From positions 1-64,000 of the forward strand of contig JALJCO010012648.1 in assembly GCA_023101725.1 (NCBI GenBank): a stretch of 64,000 nt of DNA, read 5' to 3'. The stretch is from Atherinomorus stipes (Eukaryota; Chordata; Actinopteri; Atheriniformes; Atherinidae). A program made the translations under genes and the position numbers. A model generated the notes under the pieces. That model was not told the DNA's origin, did not search any database, and worked only from the letters and a program-made list of their open reading frames with translations. Positions 46,168 through 58,183 of this stretch are shown in pieces. How positions within the stretch are numbered: the stretch's first letter is position 1; every line of letters starts with the position of its first letter.

Positions 46168-46873
46168 CACTAAAACAAAGGGAGAAGATGAAGTACAGTC
46201 AGGGGAGAGGGGAGTTGCAAACAAACTCACCACCACATATGAGAGAAGAGGCCCAAAGGTGTGGATTGAAATGGATTTCACTCACAGAAGTCTAGCATTT
46301 ATTTTCAGGGAGAAAACTCCGGACTCTACCTTTAAATTACACTGTAATTTTTTTAAAGTACTTTGTAATTTTTGATCAGGAAATTCGGCTCTGCTTTAAA
46401 GCCATTTCTAAATTAACTAGACTATCCACTCCCCCATAAGTGAGAAGCTGGACTGCAGAAGCTCAATCTCTAACCCTTGTCCTTAAAGGGGAAGTTTTTG
46501 GGTTTTTTTTCAATCTGGACCTATTTTCTAGCATGAAATACATTCATTTACTCACCCAGACAGTTTTGGTGTAACTTGAATTCCTTCAGAAGATATTTAG
46601 ATCCACTTGAGGTCAGTGTGTGTCCAATATAATGGAAGTGATGCGGGCAACCTTGTGCAGCCTCCGAATGATCTGCGACAAACTCCTTCATTTCACCAAT
46701 GTTTTGTTACCAAACATTAGTCGGACCCCCTGTCAGGTTGAAGTGGCTTTTTTTGTGGTGATTCATCCTTATTTACAGACATTTACTTGCTATGGTGTCA
46801 CATGACAGTGACAAAGCCGTCGCAGTAAATTATCTGTTAATAAGGACGGATCACCACAAAAAGAAAAAGCCAC

Positions 46874-47288
46874 TAGAGATGGGACATTTGACACTGAGAC
46901 TTCGAAGCCTGACACTTGAGTGAGACAGACAAGCTCGAAACTATGCTTCGAAGCCCCAATCGAATCTGCGTGATGACTGATGACATGTGAGGCTCATTGA
47001 CACGGACATCAAACCATATTACTAGTACACTTTCAAAAATGTTGCGACACCTCCACGCTTACATGATGATCATGAGATGGACAAAACAAGCCCAAGACAG
47101 TATTTCTGTTATGTTGGAAGATAAAGTTGAATGATTTATATGAAGATTGGAGCTGCTATGACTCCAACTGACCACCAGGTGTCACTGGCATGGCCGACTA
47201 TATGAGGCTTTGAGGTTTCGAATCTTTTTTCCAATACAGTTAAGCAAAAGCCTCAAAAGATTCACAAGGCTTCGTTGGCCCATCTCTA
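46874..47288. mobile_element. hAT MITE with TAGAGATGGG ends
   Basis: TAGAGATGGGACATTTG to GGCCCATCTCTA, flanked by perfect 8-bp repeats AAAGCCAC (46866-46873 and 47289-47296). The interior repeats GCTTCGAAG-type motifs near the left end. Confidence 0.9.
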
Positions 47289-47378
47289 AAAGCCACTTCA
47301 AGCCGCTTCGCGCTCACGGGCGGTCCGACCATTGTTTGGTAACAAAACATTGGTGAAATGAAGAAGTTTGAGGTAGAT

Positions 47379-47592
47379 CAGTGAATCCCAACCCAGGTCC
47401 TCAAGGCACACTATCCTGAAAACTTTCCAGTTTGCCCTGCTAGGACACAGCTGATTCAAATTAAATGGATCTCTGATGAGCTTTGCACCAGTCTGCTAAT
47501 GACCCATTAATGTGAGTCAGCTGTATTTCAACAGGGCAACATGGAAAGTTTTCAGGATAGTGTGCCTTGAGGACCAGGGTTGGGAATCACTG
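47379..47592. mobile_element. hAT MITE with CAGTGAATCCCAACC ends
   Basis: CAGTGAATCCCAACCCAGG to CAGGGTTGGGAATCACTG. Flanking 8-bp repeats AGGTAGAT and AGGTAGAA agree at 7 of 8 positions. The sub-terminal ACACTATCCTGAAAACTTTCC is repeated inverted at the right. Confidence 0.9.
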
Positions 47593-47790
47593 AGGTAGAA
47601 AATGCCTTATTTAGAGGCTGTGCGAGGTTGTCTGTATCACTTAAATTAAATTGGATATACGCTGATCTGGAGAGGATCTAAATATCTGCTGAAGGAATTC
47701 AAGTTACACCAAAACTGTTTGGATGAGTAAATGAAAATATTTCATGCTAGAAAATAGGTCCAGGTTAAAAAAAACTGAACTTCCCCTTTA

Positions 47791-48000
47791 AGTGTTTCCC
47801 AGATCCAGTCCTCAGGACCCACTGCCCTGCATGTATTGCAGGCAACTCAAATTTTATACACCTGAAACAAATGATTGGCTTGTTAAAAGGCTTGCAAAGA
47901 ACTTGATGAGGAAGTTCATGAACCTGAATCAGGTGTGTTGAGTAGAAAACACATGAAGACATGTAGGGCAGTGGGTGAGGACCAGAGTTGGGAAACATTG
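47791..48000. mobile_element. hAT-related MITE next to F5
   Basis: GTGTTTCCCAGATCCAGTCC and CAGAGTTGGGAAACATTG are inverted ends, with CCCACTGCCCTGCATG near both. Related to the 47379 family in its ends. It starts at the right TTAA of F5; the target duplication is unclear. Confidence 0.7.
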
Positions 48001-48865
48001 CCTAAACGACAGTGAGCTCTGCCCAAAAACTGCTCTCTGCAGTCAGGGGTACTTGCCATAAGCAGAACAAACAGAGTTCAATGAGTAAACAGAGACCCAT
48101 GATTTCAAGGTGGACCAGTTTGCATCTTTCACCCAGACCCGGGTTCGAATGAACATTCACATGACTCCAAATAAACCGTACTCGCCCTGGAAGTTGATCA
48201 GGTTTGTTTAAAGCAGACAAAACGGCACCAGTATGAATACGTCCTAAAAAGGTCAGAAGAGTACCAATTAATGCTCCAACACTGGTTTATTCTGCAGGGG
48301 AATCTTCCCAAAACTGTTTTAACCTACTGCTGCAAACACAATAAGTCGATTTTAGACATTTTGGATGAACTGATAAGCCATTTGATATGCAGTCTTATGC
48401 TACCCACCGGTTATGAATAGAACAGATTTTTACACTTTGGAATTTCGTATCCGATTGGGCGCCTCTGCATTTCCACCGGACCCGAAGCACCGCGCTATGA
48501 AGTCCTCCTGTCACCCGTGTTTAGCCAACGCCCACTTGTTTACCTCGTGCACGTGCTTAGATGTATTGACAACCCAAACCCTCTTGTTTCTCAAGTGTGG
48601 CGTGCACCTGGAATTAAACCCGACCCGTCCCCACCCTCTTGTTTCTCTTGTGTGTGTGTTCTTCCTTCAGCCCCTCTACATGCAACCCAATAATCAGATA
48701 ACTCAAGAAATCATATTATAATCAAACTGGTGCGCATATGAACGCATGTGACACACCCTGCAGGGCTCTCAAGTTTTCAAGATCGCTTGGAGTGAGATTG
48801 AGGCCGGCGAAGGTCGTCGTCTGCCTGGGCCAAGATTGTTCTTGTGGTGGCAGACTGTCTGACTC
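48001..48865. other. Unassigned sequence
   Basis: Includes a segment at 48420-48860 with the direct repeat CCCTCTTGTTTCTC (about 48579 and 48636). No feature assigned. Confidence 0.4.
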
Positions 48866-51800
48866 TTAAAAAAAAAAAATTTAAGAATAAAAAAGGGAAA
48901 GGGAGGAGGAAGATGGGGGAAAGAAAAATAAAAATAAATCAAGGAGGGGTTTTCAAAAGATAATCAAAACAGGAAAATGGGGGGGGGGGGTGGAGAGGCT
49001 ATAAAAAATAACAGAGAAAGGGGGAGGGGGGGTTGGGAGTGAGGGGGGGGAAAAAGCAGGTGAAGGGGGGACGTGTGACCGCTGAGAAGTAAGGACCTGA
49101 CACACAGTCCTTGCGAATTAACAAATAAAATAAAAAAGGGGGAAACCTAAGAGGCGGTGTGAGATTCTCAGCGGATAATATTAATCAGAGACAGTGAGAA
49201 GGGGGAGAAAAGAGGTGCCTGACTGAAACACCAGCTGCTGACATCCACACTTAAGGTCTGTAGATGGAAAAGTCAACATTAGTTCTCTTCTATTATTCTT
49301 AAATGGAAAGCACTTGAGAAGATATAAGAGGGGGGGGGTACAATGAAGAATAATGGTGAACAGGAGTGGGAATATAGAGAATTAATTGTTTTTCTTTTCT
49401 CCTCTGTCCGAAACAAAGGAGAAAAAAATAAAATAAAGGGAAAAAAGGGGTTCGAGTTTCAAAAAGGAATGGAGAGATAGAGGGGTAAGGATCTTAAATA
49501 GGAGGAAAAGGTAAGAAAGATAATATATTTAAATATCAGAGAGAGGAGGAGAGGAATTAAAAAAAAAAAAAAATCTTAAAGGAAAAAGAAAATAGGTATA
49601 GAGTTGGGAATAGAAAAATAAAAAAAAAAAAAAAAAAAAGGGAATTAGATAAAGTTAGGAGATAAGTCAAAGAGAATTGGGACAGAAAATAGGACAGGAG
49701 AATAAAAAAAAAAAAAAAATGGAAGGAGATATGAGATAGAAAGTAAAAGTGAGTGGTTAGAATAAAAAATGATTAATTAAAAAAATCTATGATACAAAAA
49801 TGAAATATATAAGGTTACTAGGGAGAGTCCCATTTGTCTAAACTTATATATTTGAAATTCTTCTTTTAATGGAAGGGGAGTTAAGGATGGATGGTGTGGA
49901 GGGGAGGAAGAATATAAAACGGCGGAGGAGAAGAAAAAAATAAAAAATATTGATAAAAAAAAAGAGATAAGAGAGTGTAGAGGGGGACCTTTGGGGGAGA
50001 AAGAAAAATTAGTAAAAAAAAATAAGAGGGAAAGAAAGAAGGTAAGTCGGAACTGGCAGGGGAAATGAAAATTTGGAAATATGAAAAAGAAAAAAGAAAA
50101 AAAAAAATAAAGAAAAAAAAAGGTAATAGAAATTGTTGTGTTTTTGATATAAAATAAAGAAAAGAGGAAAAGATTTAAAATTTAATTTTGAAGTATGAGG
50201 AAATACAAATATTCATGAATAAAAATGATTAAAAAGGTATGTATAGATGGAGTGAAAGTAAAAGTATGGAAATTAAAAGATATAATAAATGGGAAATAAT
50301 AAAAGAAAAAATTTGAGGAAGAAAAGATATGGAGGAAAAAATAAATAAAGAAATAAAGAAATAAAAAAAGAAAAAAGAAAAGAAAAAAAGGAAAAAAGTA
50401 TAAATAATATAAAATTTATAAAAAAAATGATGAATGAATAGGTAAAGGAAGAGAGAATGATTAAAAAAAAAAAAATAAATAAAAGAAAATAAATGGAGAT
50501 TTTAAAAAATTAGGATAAAAATTAATGAAAAAAAAAAATGAAAAAAAAATAAAGAAGAAAATTTTGGAATGAAATTTAAGAAAGAGTAAAGAAAAAATAA
50601 AAAAGAAAAATTACAGAAGAAAAAAAAAAGTTAAAGAAAAATTTTTAGAATTTATAATATTATATTGATTTAAGATTTTAAAAAAAAATTAAAGAAAAGG
50701 AAGAAAGTCGGGGATATTGATGGGACAATAATAGTTAAAATTTTTAATTTTCTTTATTTTCTTTATAAATTCTCGGGGAAGGAAATCAGGGGGGAGGGAG
50801 AGTAGAGAGGGTGAATATTGAGAGGTAGAGTATTGGGCAGAAAAATAATTTTCTAGAAAAAAAATTCTCTGGGGAATAGAGGGCATAAAAAGGGTTGGAG
50901 GTGAGAAAAAAAAAAGGAGACAAAAAACAAAAAAAAAAAAAAAATAGAAAGAATAACAAGAAAAGAAATATTAATAGAAAAAAATAATAAAAAAATTTAG
51001 AAATAGAAAAAATCAAAAATAGGGGATGAAAAGAAAAAAAAGGGTAATTAAGAGAAAAAAAAAATATGTACGAAAGATAAAAATGAGTAAAAAAGAAAAA
51101 AAAAAAAAAAAACGGCAATAAAAAAAAAAAATGAAAGAAAAAATAAAAATAAAAGAAAAATAAAATAAAAAGAAGTCAAAAATAGGAAAGAAACAGAAAG
51201 AAGATAAAGAAAATACAGAAAAAAAGAGAGGTAAACATTAAAAAGAAGTAGTAATAAAAAGAATGAATTTAAAAAGGAGCAGGGATAGAAAGACAAAGGT
51301 GGTGATAAAAGGTAAAAGGTGTGATAAGAGATAAAAGATATACAACAAATAAAAAACACTCACCCATGTATACATCACCACATGAATAAGAGCATGGTAA
51401 TAGAAAAAAGATGATGCATGGATATATATAACAGATGAAACATAAACTTATTACTGGGCTAAATAAATATATTAGAGGAGCAAAACAGATAGTAATAAAA
51501 AAAAAATAGACAGAAATAAAGACAAAAGGACCATGTAAGAAAAAAAAGATTTCATATATGAACAAAAGACAGATTGAATTTCAGTAAAAGAAAGATAGAA
51601 TGCCAGCAGAGGAAAATTACAGAGCAAGTGAAGAAAATGAACATGATGAAGAATTTGAACAGCACAACAAAGCCAAAAAACGGAGGAGAAGCAAGACGGG
51701 AGAGGAGAAACAAGAAAGAAAGGGACAAATAGAAGAGGAGATATGAGAAGCAACGAAAGGGGCCTAAAGTATGGGGTGACAAGCCGGGTTATAACAACAA

Positions 51801-54800
51801 GCCCACAGTGAAAAGAGCAAGGGTGGAGGGGGTAGGAGAAAAGAATGGGGATGCAAAAAAAAGATTGCTATCCCAGAGGAGACATGACGGAGAGAGACAG
51901 AAAGTGAGAGTGAAGCTGAATGGAGAGACTGTGTAGTGAAAATCCATCCTGGCAGAAAAGCATGGTGATTTAAGAAGGAAAAAGGGCAAAAATGAAGGCA
52001 AAAAAATAGAGATAATCAAAGAGGTATAAGAAAAGATGTGTCAAAAATAGTGTGTTGGTAAAATATGATTAAGTAAAATATCATCCATAATGCTTGAGAA
52101 GGTGAAGAATGGACAAATTCAAATGAAGAAAAGCCATGAAGCAAAAAAAATGAAACCGAAAGTCTATCCAACTAGAAAGGATCCCAAGAGGATAGAGAAA
52201 GAAAAAAGAGTGGCATGAAAAATAGGGAGATAGAGAAAGAAAAAAAATGTGAGAAAAATCAAATAAAAGAGAATAATATTCATTAACATAAAAAACAGTA
52301 CATAAAAAAAAATAAATATACATGAAAAAAAAGAAGAGAAGAATGTAAAATAAAGAAAAAGATAATTATAAAAACAAAAATAAAAAAAATATAAAAATGA
52401 AGAATCTAAAGGAGTGGTATGATGCAAAGGAGAACAATTTAACGAAGGAAATAACGGGGAAAACGAGCGGCGAAGATGAGTAAGAAAAATTATAATGAAA
52501 TAATAAAGAATGGATGAGGTGAGCTGGGAAAAATGGAATAAGACGGGCGAGAGAAAAGTGGAGGCGAAAAAATGAGTGTTAAACAAAAAAGATGCAGATA
52601 GAATGAAAAACAAAAAAGAAAGAGAGAAAAAAAAAAAAAGATGAAAGGAAATTAAAAAAAAATGAATAGATAAGAAAAATAAAGTAAAATATAATAAATT
52701 TCCAAAAAAGTGAATATTTAATAAGAATTCATATTAAGTACAGGAGAATTTAAAAAGCATGGGAGGTAACAGGCGAGTGGGCAAAAGAGTGGGACAAAGT
52801 TAAAAGGAGATAAAATAAAAAGAATAAGAGAAAAATTCCAAATTGAATATCCTATGGGAAGAAGTGGCAGACAGTAATAATAAAAAATAATATTAACATT
52901 CTCATTTAATATCTAGCATGAAGAGGAGAAGGGAAGGAGTAATACAAAAAACTAGAATTAAGTAAGTAAGAGAGCAAAAATATAAAAAAAAAGAAAAAAA
53001 AAATTAAATAAAATCTAAATAAGATATAGAAAAAAAGTAAAATTAATAATAAAAGCAGAAAAAAAAACAGAAAGAAAGAAAAAACATAAAGGAAAATAAT
53101 AATAATAATAAAGATGGGTTGTGAAAGGGAGGGAGAGGGCTAAAATGGGGTATAGAATGGGAATGAGATGAACAGATAATTTCAAACGGAAAAATTATGA
53201 GATTAAAAGAGTGAAACTAGAAAGCGGGAAGAGGAAAAAGAGGCGAAAAACCGGGAGCAAACAGAGAAAAAAGTAGGAAGGTAAAAGTAAGTGGAGATGG
53301 GTCTTAGTGGTGTGTCATAGATGGTACTATAAAGGGGTACGAATAAAACTGAACTGAAGAGAGGAGAGATTGAGGGAGCTAGAAGAGAAAAAAGTAAAAG
53401 TGTCATCAGAAGCAAGAAAGGTAGGAAAAAGGTGCCTGAGGTAAGAAAGGAAGTGTTAAAAAAAATTGAGGAGAATTCTGGGGGGATTTAAAAATGGAAG
53501 CAAAAGTGAAAATAGAAAAATATAATTTTTGATAGTCTTCGGGGTTAAACTCATAGGATAAAAGACTGAAAAAAAAGAAAAGTAGAAGAGTAAATATTTG
53601 AGAAAGGAATGGTATAATTGTTTCAATATAATAAAGAGATGAAAAGTAAAATAGCAAAAAAAGGAAGGAGAAAGAGGAAGAGGAAAGAGGAGAAGAAAGG
53701 GAGAAGGAGGGAAAGGAAGGGGAAAGGGAAGGGACGGGAGGAGCGAGAAGGAGAAAAATAAACGAACAATAAGGGAGAAACGGGAGAATATAAATAAAAA
53801 AAAAAAAAATTAATAATATGTAGTAATGTATGTGGTAAGTGTGAGATATTGTAGTAAATCATGGGAAGAAATCAGTCGAAGGAAATCAGAGAAAAGGGAC
53901 AAGAAGAAAAGGAAGATGAAAAAAGAGAAAAATAAAGTAAGATAAAAATAAGGGGGAGGCAGGATGAGAGGGAGGGAAGGAATTATGGAGATGAGTTGAT
54001 AAGTTAAGCTATAAAAAATGTGGAGAAATGAAAAAAGGTGAAAAAAGGGAAGAGGGTGGAGATAAGGGAGATGGAGGGAGAATAGGTAACGGAGGTAGGA
54101 ATGGAAGGTAGGGAGGGAAAAAAAGAGGAAAGGGTGAGGAAAAAAAAATAAGAAACTCAAAAAATAGCTAAAATTCACGGAGATGAACACGGTGACAACA
54201 TAACAAAAAGGCTAGGGGGGGTGGTGGGGGGGTGGAGGAAAAGCAATAGGAAATGCAAAAAAAGGAAAAGAATAAAAAAAAATAAAAGGAACATCAAAAG
54301 AAATAATTAGGAGGATAATAAAAGTTAAGATAGCAAAAATTTCAAACATCTGAGATAGTTAGGATAAATATATATAGATATTTTCATCTTAGTTAACATC
54401 AATTTCATATTACTTAGAAATTAATAATTATCAATACATTAAATAGATCCTATATTATTAAATATTATTAATAATAATGTAAAATAATAAGTTAATGGGA
54501 AGGTGGAAATGGTAGAAGAAGGGGGGAAGGTGAAATGTAAATAATAATTAAAGATAAATATGAGATATAGAATCAATTAATAATGATTAATTTTTTTTTT
54601 TCTTTTTTTAATCATTTAATTCATATATAATTAATTTTAATAAGTATGGTAATTAATTAAATGATAAATATATAAATATTAATTTAATCATTAAAAGATG
54701 TCTATAGAATAATATAAATTTGTTATCATAGAAATATATACATAGATAATTAATCATATATTTGTTAAAAATAAAATAAAGATAGGTAAATCTATTATTA

Positions 54801-55225
54801 TTGAAGTAATTAAGAATTATAATTATTGTATATCTTGACATGATGTGCAAAAGAAACATTAAAAGGAAAGTAGTAGGATTTAATATATCTCTTCACCTCA
54901 ATTCGATCTCCTATTATATTAATATTTAATTTATCTTCCAAAAGTATTCTATAATAGATTATAAAAGATGGAGGAAATGGGAAAGTAGTAGAAAGGGGGG
55001 AAGAGAGAATTTGGGTTGGTAGGGAATAAAATGATAGTGGTAATGGGAAGAAAAAAGTGCGGGTGGTGACAAAAAACTGGGGGGGGGGGGGGGGGATAAT
55101 AGAAAAATAAGAAGAAGAAATGAAAATAAAAGAATATAGGTGAGGGGTTGAGTCAAAAAAAGGGGGAGGGGAGTAGAAGAAAAGGGGGGGACAAGAGGGG
55201 GGGAAAAGACTGGCAGGCTCAAGAA
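48866..55225. repeat. Purine-rich low-complexity block 2, C-depleted
   Basis: About 6.4 kb in which the + strand is mainly A and G. There is no C at all from 50215 to 50613. G-runs of 10 or more occur (about 48980, 55079-55095), as do many A-runs. The only more ordinary islands are 49070-49280 and an AT-balanced part at 54340-54960. Poly-Phe/Leu/Ser frames on the minus strand are composition artefacts. No tandem unit is apparent. Confidence 0.85.
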
Positions 55226-55576
55226 AAATGACATACCTACGATCGCTCAATCCTTACAGAAATAAGCCCGAACCCGAGACCCGCACCGCGGGATCGAGGT
55301 GGGGAAACAAGAGCAGAAATGATCTCTAATATAAGGGAAAGCCATTCTAGTCCCACCAGAAATTTTTATAATTCTCAAAACCTGGACAGGATATGTGCCT
55401 GCTGCAACAAATCAACTTAAATTGTGTTTTAACCTGTAACCTATTAACCCCCAAGTTATTCCATTCAGATAAATATGAAGCATAACTGTGTGTTATGCCA
55501 GCACATGGGCAAAATTTTAAAAAAATCCTCTTTACAATTTAATTTGGATGTGTTTTATTCAAATATGCGAACAATA

Positions 55577-55738
55577 CACCCTAAAAAAGGGCTGGATTAT
55601 TTCATCAACCCAACTGCTGGGTTATGAAATGTGTAACCCATTTTGGGTTATCAAGGGTTTTTTAACCCCAAAATACCTCCCAAAAAAACCCTAAAAATAA
55701 TTTAAATTGGGCTATTTTTAACCCAGCAGTTTTTAGTG
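55577..55738. mobile_element. MITE of the AACCCAGCAG type
   Basis: CACCCTAAAAAAGGGCTGG to AACCCAGCAGTTTTTAGTG, with repeated GGGTTA/AACCC blocks between, is a familiar short fish hAT-like MITE. About 160 bp. Confidence 0.65.
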
Positions 55739-56407
55739 AGTACAAGAAGTTACTGGTGTGTATCATAATTTCCTCATGCCACCTTTACACTCCCCCCCTC
55801 ATATTATCCACAACCCCCCAAACCCATAATCAGTGTTGGGGAGAATACCTTCTAAATGTATTTAGTTACAGAATACTGAATACCCACTTAAAAATGTATT
55901 TTGTAACGTATTCTGTTACATTGATTAATTCTAGTAGCTACTGTGTTCTGAATACTTTAAATACTTCTCTTTAAACAGCATTTATTTCTATTAAATGCCA
56001 CATTATACAATAGCAGCTCCTCCGGCAGGAAAACATAGGGTCTATTAATGCTAAACATGATTTGAAATAAATTAAGCAATTACCAATTTGATCAAAATTA
56101 ATTTTAATATTTACTACAGTGTACAGATTATATTTCTGTTTCAGCTGCCTGTATAGGCGCATTTCACCACCTGGACTCTTTGCGCGCGACGAGCAGGCAT
56201 TAAGGACTTGGTTTGGAGGCCTCTGAACTGAAAAATTTAACCCAAAAGCATTCCAAACCCCATTCACCACAATTTTCCTGGTTTCACCCACCTGCTTGTG
56301 TATCCTACTATGATGACCTAGTGGTTTAGCAGACATTCTTGAATCATAGAGTGATTTGGATCCTGTGGTCATGGGCTCAAGCTCAGCTGCAGCACCATGC
56401 AGAGTTC
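55739..56407. other. Unassigned sequence with a CAGTGTTGGGGAG repeat end
   Basis: CAGTGTTGGGGAGAATACC at 55831 and the tract of GAATAC/GTATTC motifs to about 55975 resemble one end of a common fish DNA element. No second end was found. The rest is unassigned. Confidence 0.4.
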
Positions 56408-56411
56408 TTAA

Positions 56412-57158
56412 AAGGTGCCATGACATCAAATTTCACTTTTCTGGGGTTTTAGGGGTATAATATGATCTGTTGTGTAGTGATGAGGCCATGTGAATGTCCA
56501 GAGTGAGAATCAAAGTTCCTGTTTATGGTCTGTCAGCTCTGTCTCTGTTCAGAAAGATTAAATCAGACAGCAGCCTATTATTCTACGTAATTCAATTGCT
56601 CCAATAAGAGTACACTATCAAGTAAACAGCCCCCCTCTCCTAACGGTCTATGCACCGTCACGTTCGCTCCCCCCTCCCTGTTTGATTTAACTGCAATTGG
56701 AAGACTGACTGCTGAACAGTCAGGTCTGGGTTTTCAAACAAATGGATTTAAAAGAAAACTTCTGCAGCAACACTGAGGGAGGGGGCCACAACCTTGTCAT
56801 TACCTGTAAGTTTATTTATTTTCTAAATGCTGTCTTGTCTGATAAACGTAGCTCACTATCTGAAGTGCCCATGTTGCTAACAGACCTTTAGCAAACTCCG
56901 GCCACAAGGGCAGCTTGACCTACTTTCTCTAAATAAGGTCATAGCCAAATAAGGTGTAGCCAATCAAAATGAAGTCAACTTGGTCTCCGGGTAAAGACCA
57001 TATCATCACCGGACCCAACTGTTTTCCTGAGGAAGTGAGGTCTGGCGTTTCAAAACAATACCCCGCTGTAAAAAATGCCGTTTTTTTCTTTGGAGATTTT
57101 GACATATGCAGCAATGCCAACAACATGAACTAGTTTTTACTGCTATGTCATCACTCCT
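56412..57158 (+). mobile_element. TTAA-flanked element, family F6
   Basis: TTAA at 56408-56411 and 57159-57162. Ends AAGGTGCCATGACATCA and GCTATGTCATCACTCCT are inverted with substitutions. A single copy in this window. It contains a short exon-like frame at 56742. Non-autonomous. Confidence 0.75.
56742..56805 (+). CDS. Short exon-like frame in F6
   Basis: An ATG frame of 21 codons (MDLKENFCSNTEGGGHNLVI then T) ends at TACCT|GTAAGT, a strong splice-donor match at 56806. Its organisation resembles the F1 frame: start codon, short acidic peptide, donor. No second copy here to test conservation. Confidence 0.25.
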
Positions 57159-57162
57159 TTAA

Positions 57163-58175
57163 ACTATTACTCAGCTTCATGATTGCGCTCATTGCCCTCA
57201 GCTGTGCCACCGTTGGCAAGCTCTGCAGTCACAAGAGTACTCATCCAATCAAATGGCTGCATTTAAAAAGTCTAAAATTTATTCAAATCTTAACCCGCTA
57301 TATTGAAAATAATAAGTTTCTGATTTGTAAAAACAAACCTGATAGGAAAACGTTTGCAAACTCTGAACCTTGTGCACAGACATTTTGGAGACAGGGAAAC
57401 TGGCGGCGCCACTAGTGAGATGATGAATTTAAGCTACGTTCATGCATTTAACCATCATATCAGACTGCATAGACTCTCGTAAACCCCCGTCTGTTCCTGG
57501 ATTGAGCTGAACAATCCATAAGCCTCATTTCAGAGAGCTACTGTAGCCTATATCTTCAATTAAATAGCAATGGCACTTATTGGTAGCTAACTGTAACAAG
57601 GTGTGGAGGCTGATTGTAATTACTGAGTAAATAGTAACACTTGTGCGTAATGTTTCACAATGGATGCGCTGCACTGCTGGAAGATTATGGAAAGAAGAGG
57701 ATAAAGATGGAGAGAGTTTGTAGAAACCCCAAATATTTCCTGGGCCATGATTCCTGATACTGATAGATTCCCCAGAGCAACCTTTCCCGAACTGATGATT
57801 CTTAGATCATTTCAGAGGGTCGCCAGATGATTGTAATTGTTGCAAACTAAATACATTTAGAATTTTTAGGGTTGTCAAAATAAATCTGCCAATGCAGGGA
57901 GATTAATCTGTAGGAATAAATGCAAGATTATAGCCTAGCTCTAGTAAAAATCGCAATTTAGAAATATCTTGCAAAATCCCCTTTTTTTTTAGAAAAGCAA
58001 CCAAACATGAAATATTGCCGAGAGCATAAATTAGACCAGCCCCTGGAACGGCAGTCACGGGTGGTGGCCGGCAAATGTCACGCAACATTTGAAAAGTGCC
58101 AGTTCAAAGCAGCACCATAAAAGAGCCCATACATTCACCACGTTGTTCTACCCTTTGTTCACTTCGCCTTTTAGT
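57163..58175. other. Unassigned sequence
   Basis: Ordinary intergenic DNA without recognised features. Confidence 0.4.
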
Positions 58176-58183
58176 GGCGCAAG

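Larger units (their letters stand above)
45094..46331 (+). mobile_element. TTAA-flanked element F4, copy 2, with two insertions
   Basis: TTAA at 45090-45093 and 46332-46335 flank AGGTAGAGTCCAGG and TCCGGACTCTACCT. F4 sequence is recovered when the Harbinger-like insert (45269-45777) and the hAT insert (45915-46167) are removed. Confidence 0.85.
46497..47787. mobile_element. TTAA-flanked element, family F5, long inverted arms
   Basis: TTAA at 46493-46496 and 47788-47791. Ends AGGGGAAGTTTTTGGG and CTGAACTTCCCCT. The inverted arms are about 390 bp each, through CATTTCACCAATGTTTTGTT and its complement and the TGGACCTATTTTCTAG end region. Two hAT MITEs (46874 and 47379) sit in the right half. No transposase. 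Confidence 0.85.

Noticed and set aside
51048..55250. Long minus-strand frames rich in Phe, Leu, Ser and Tyr that look like membrane proteins
   Set aside because: They arise because the + strand has almost no C, so the complement encodes TTT/TTC/CTT/TCT runs and few stops. There is no domain, no start context, and the frames overlap one another.
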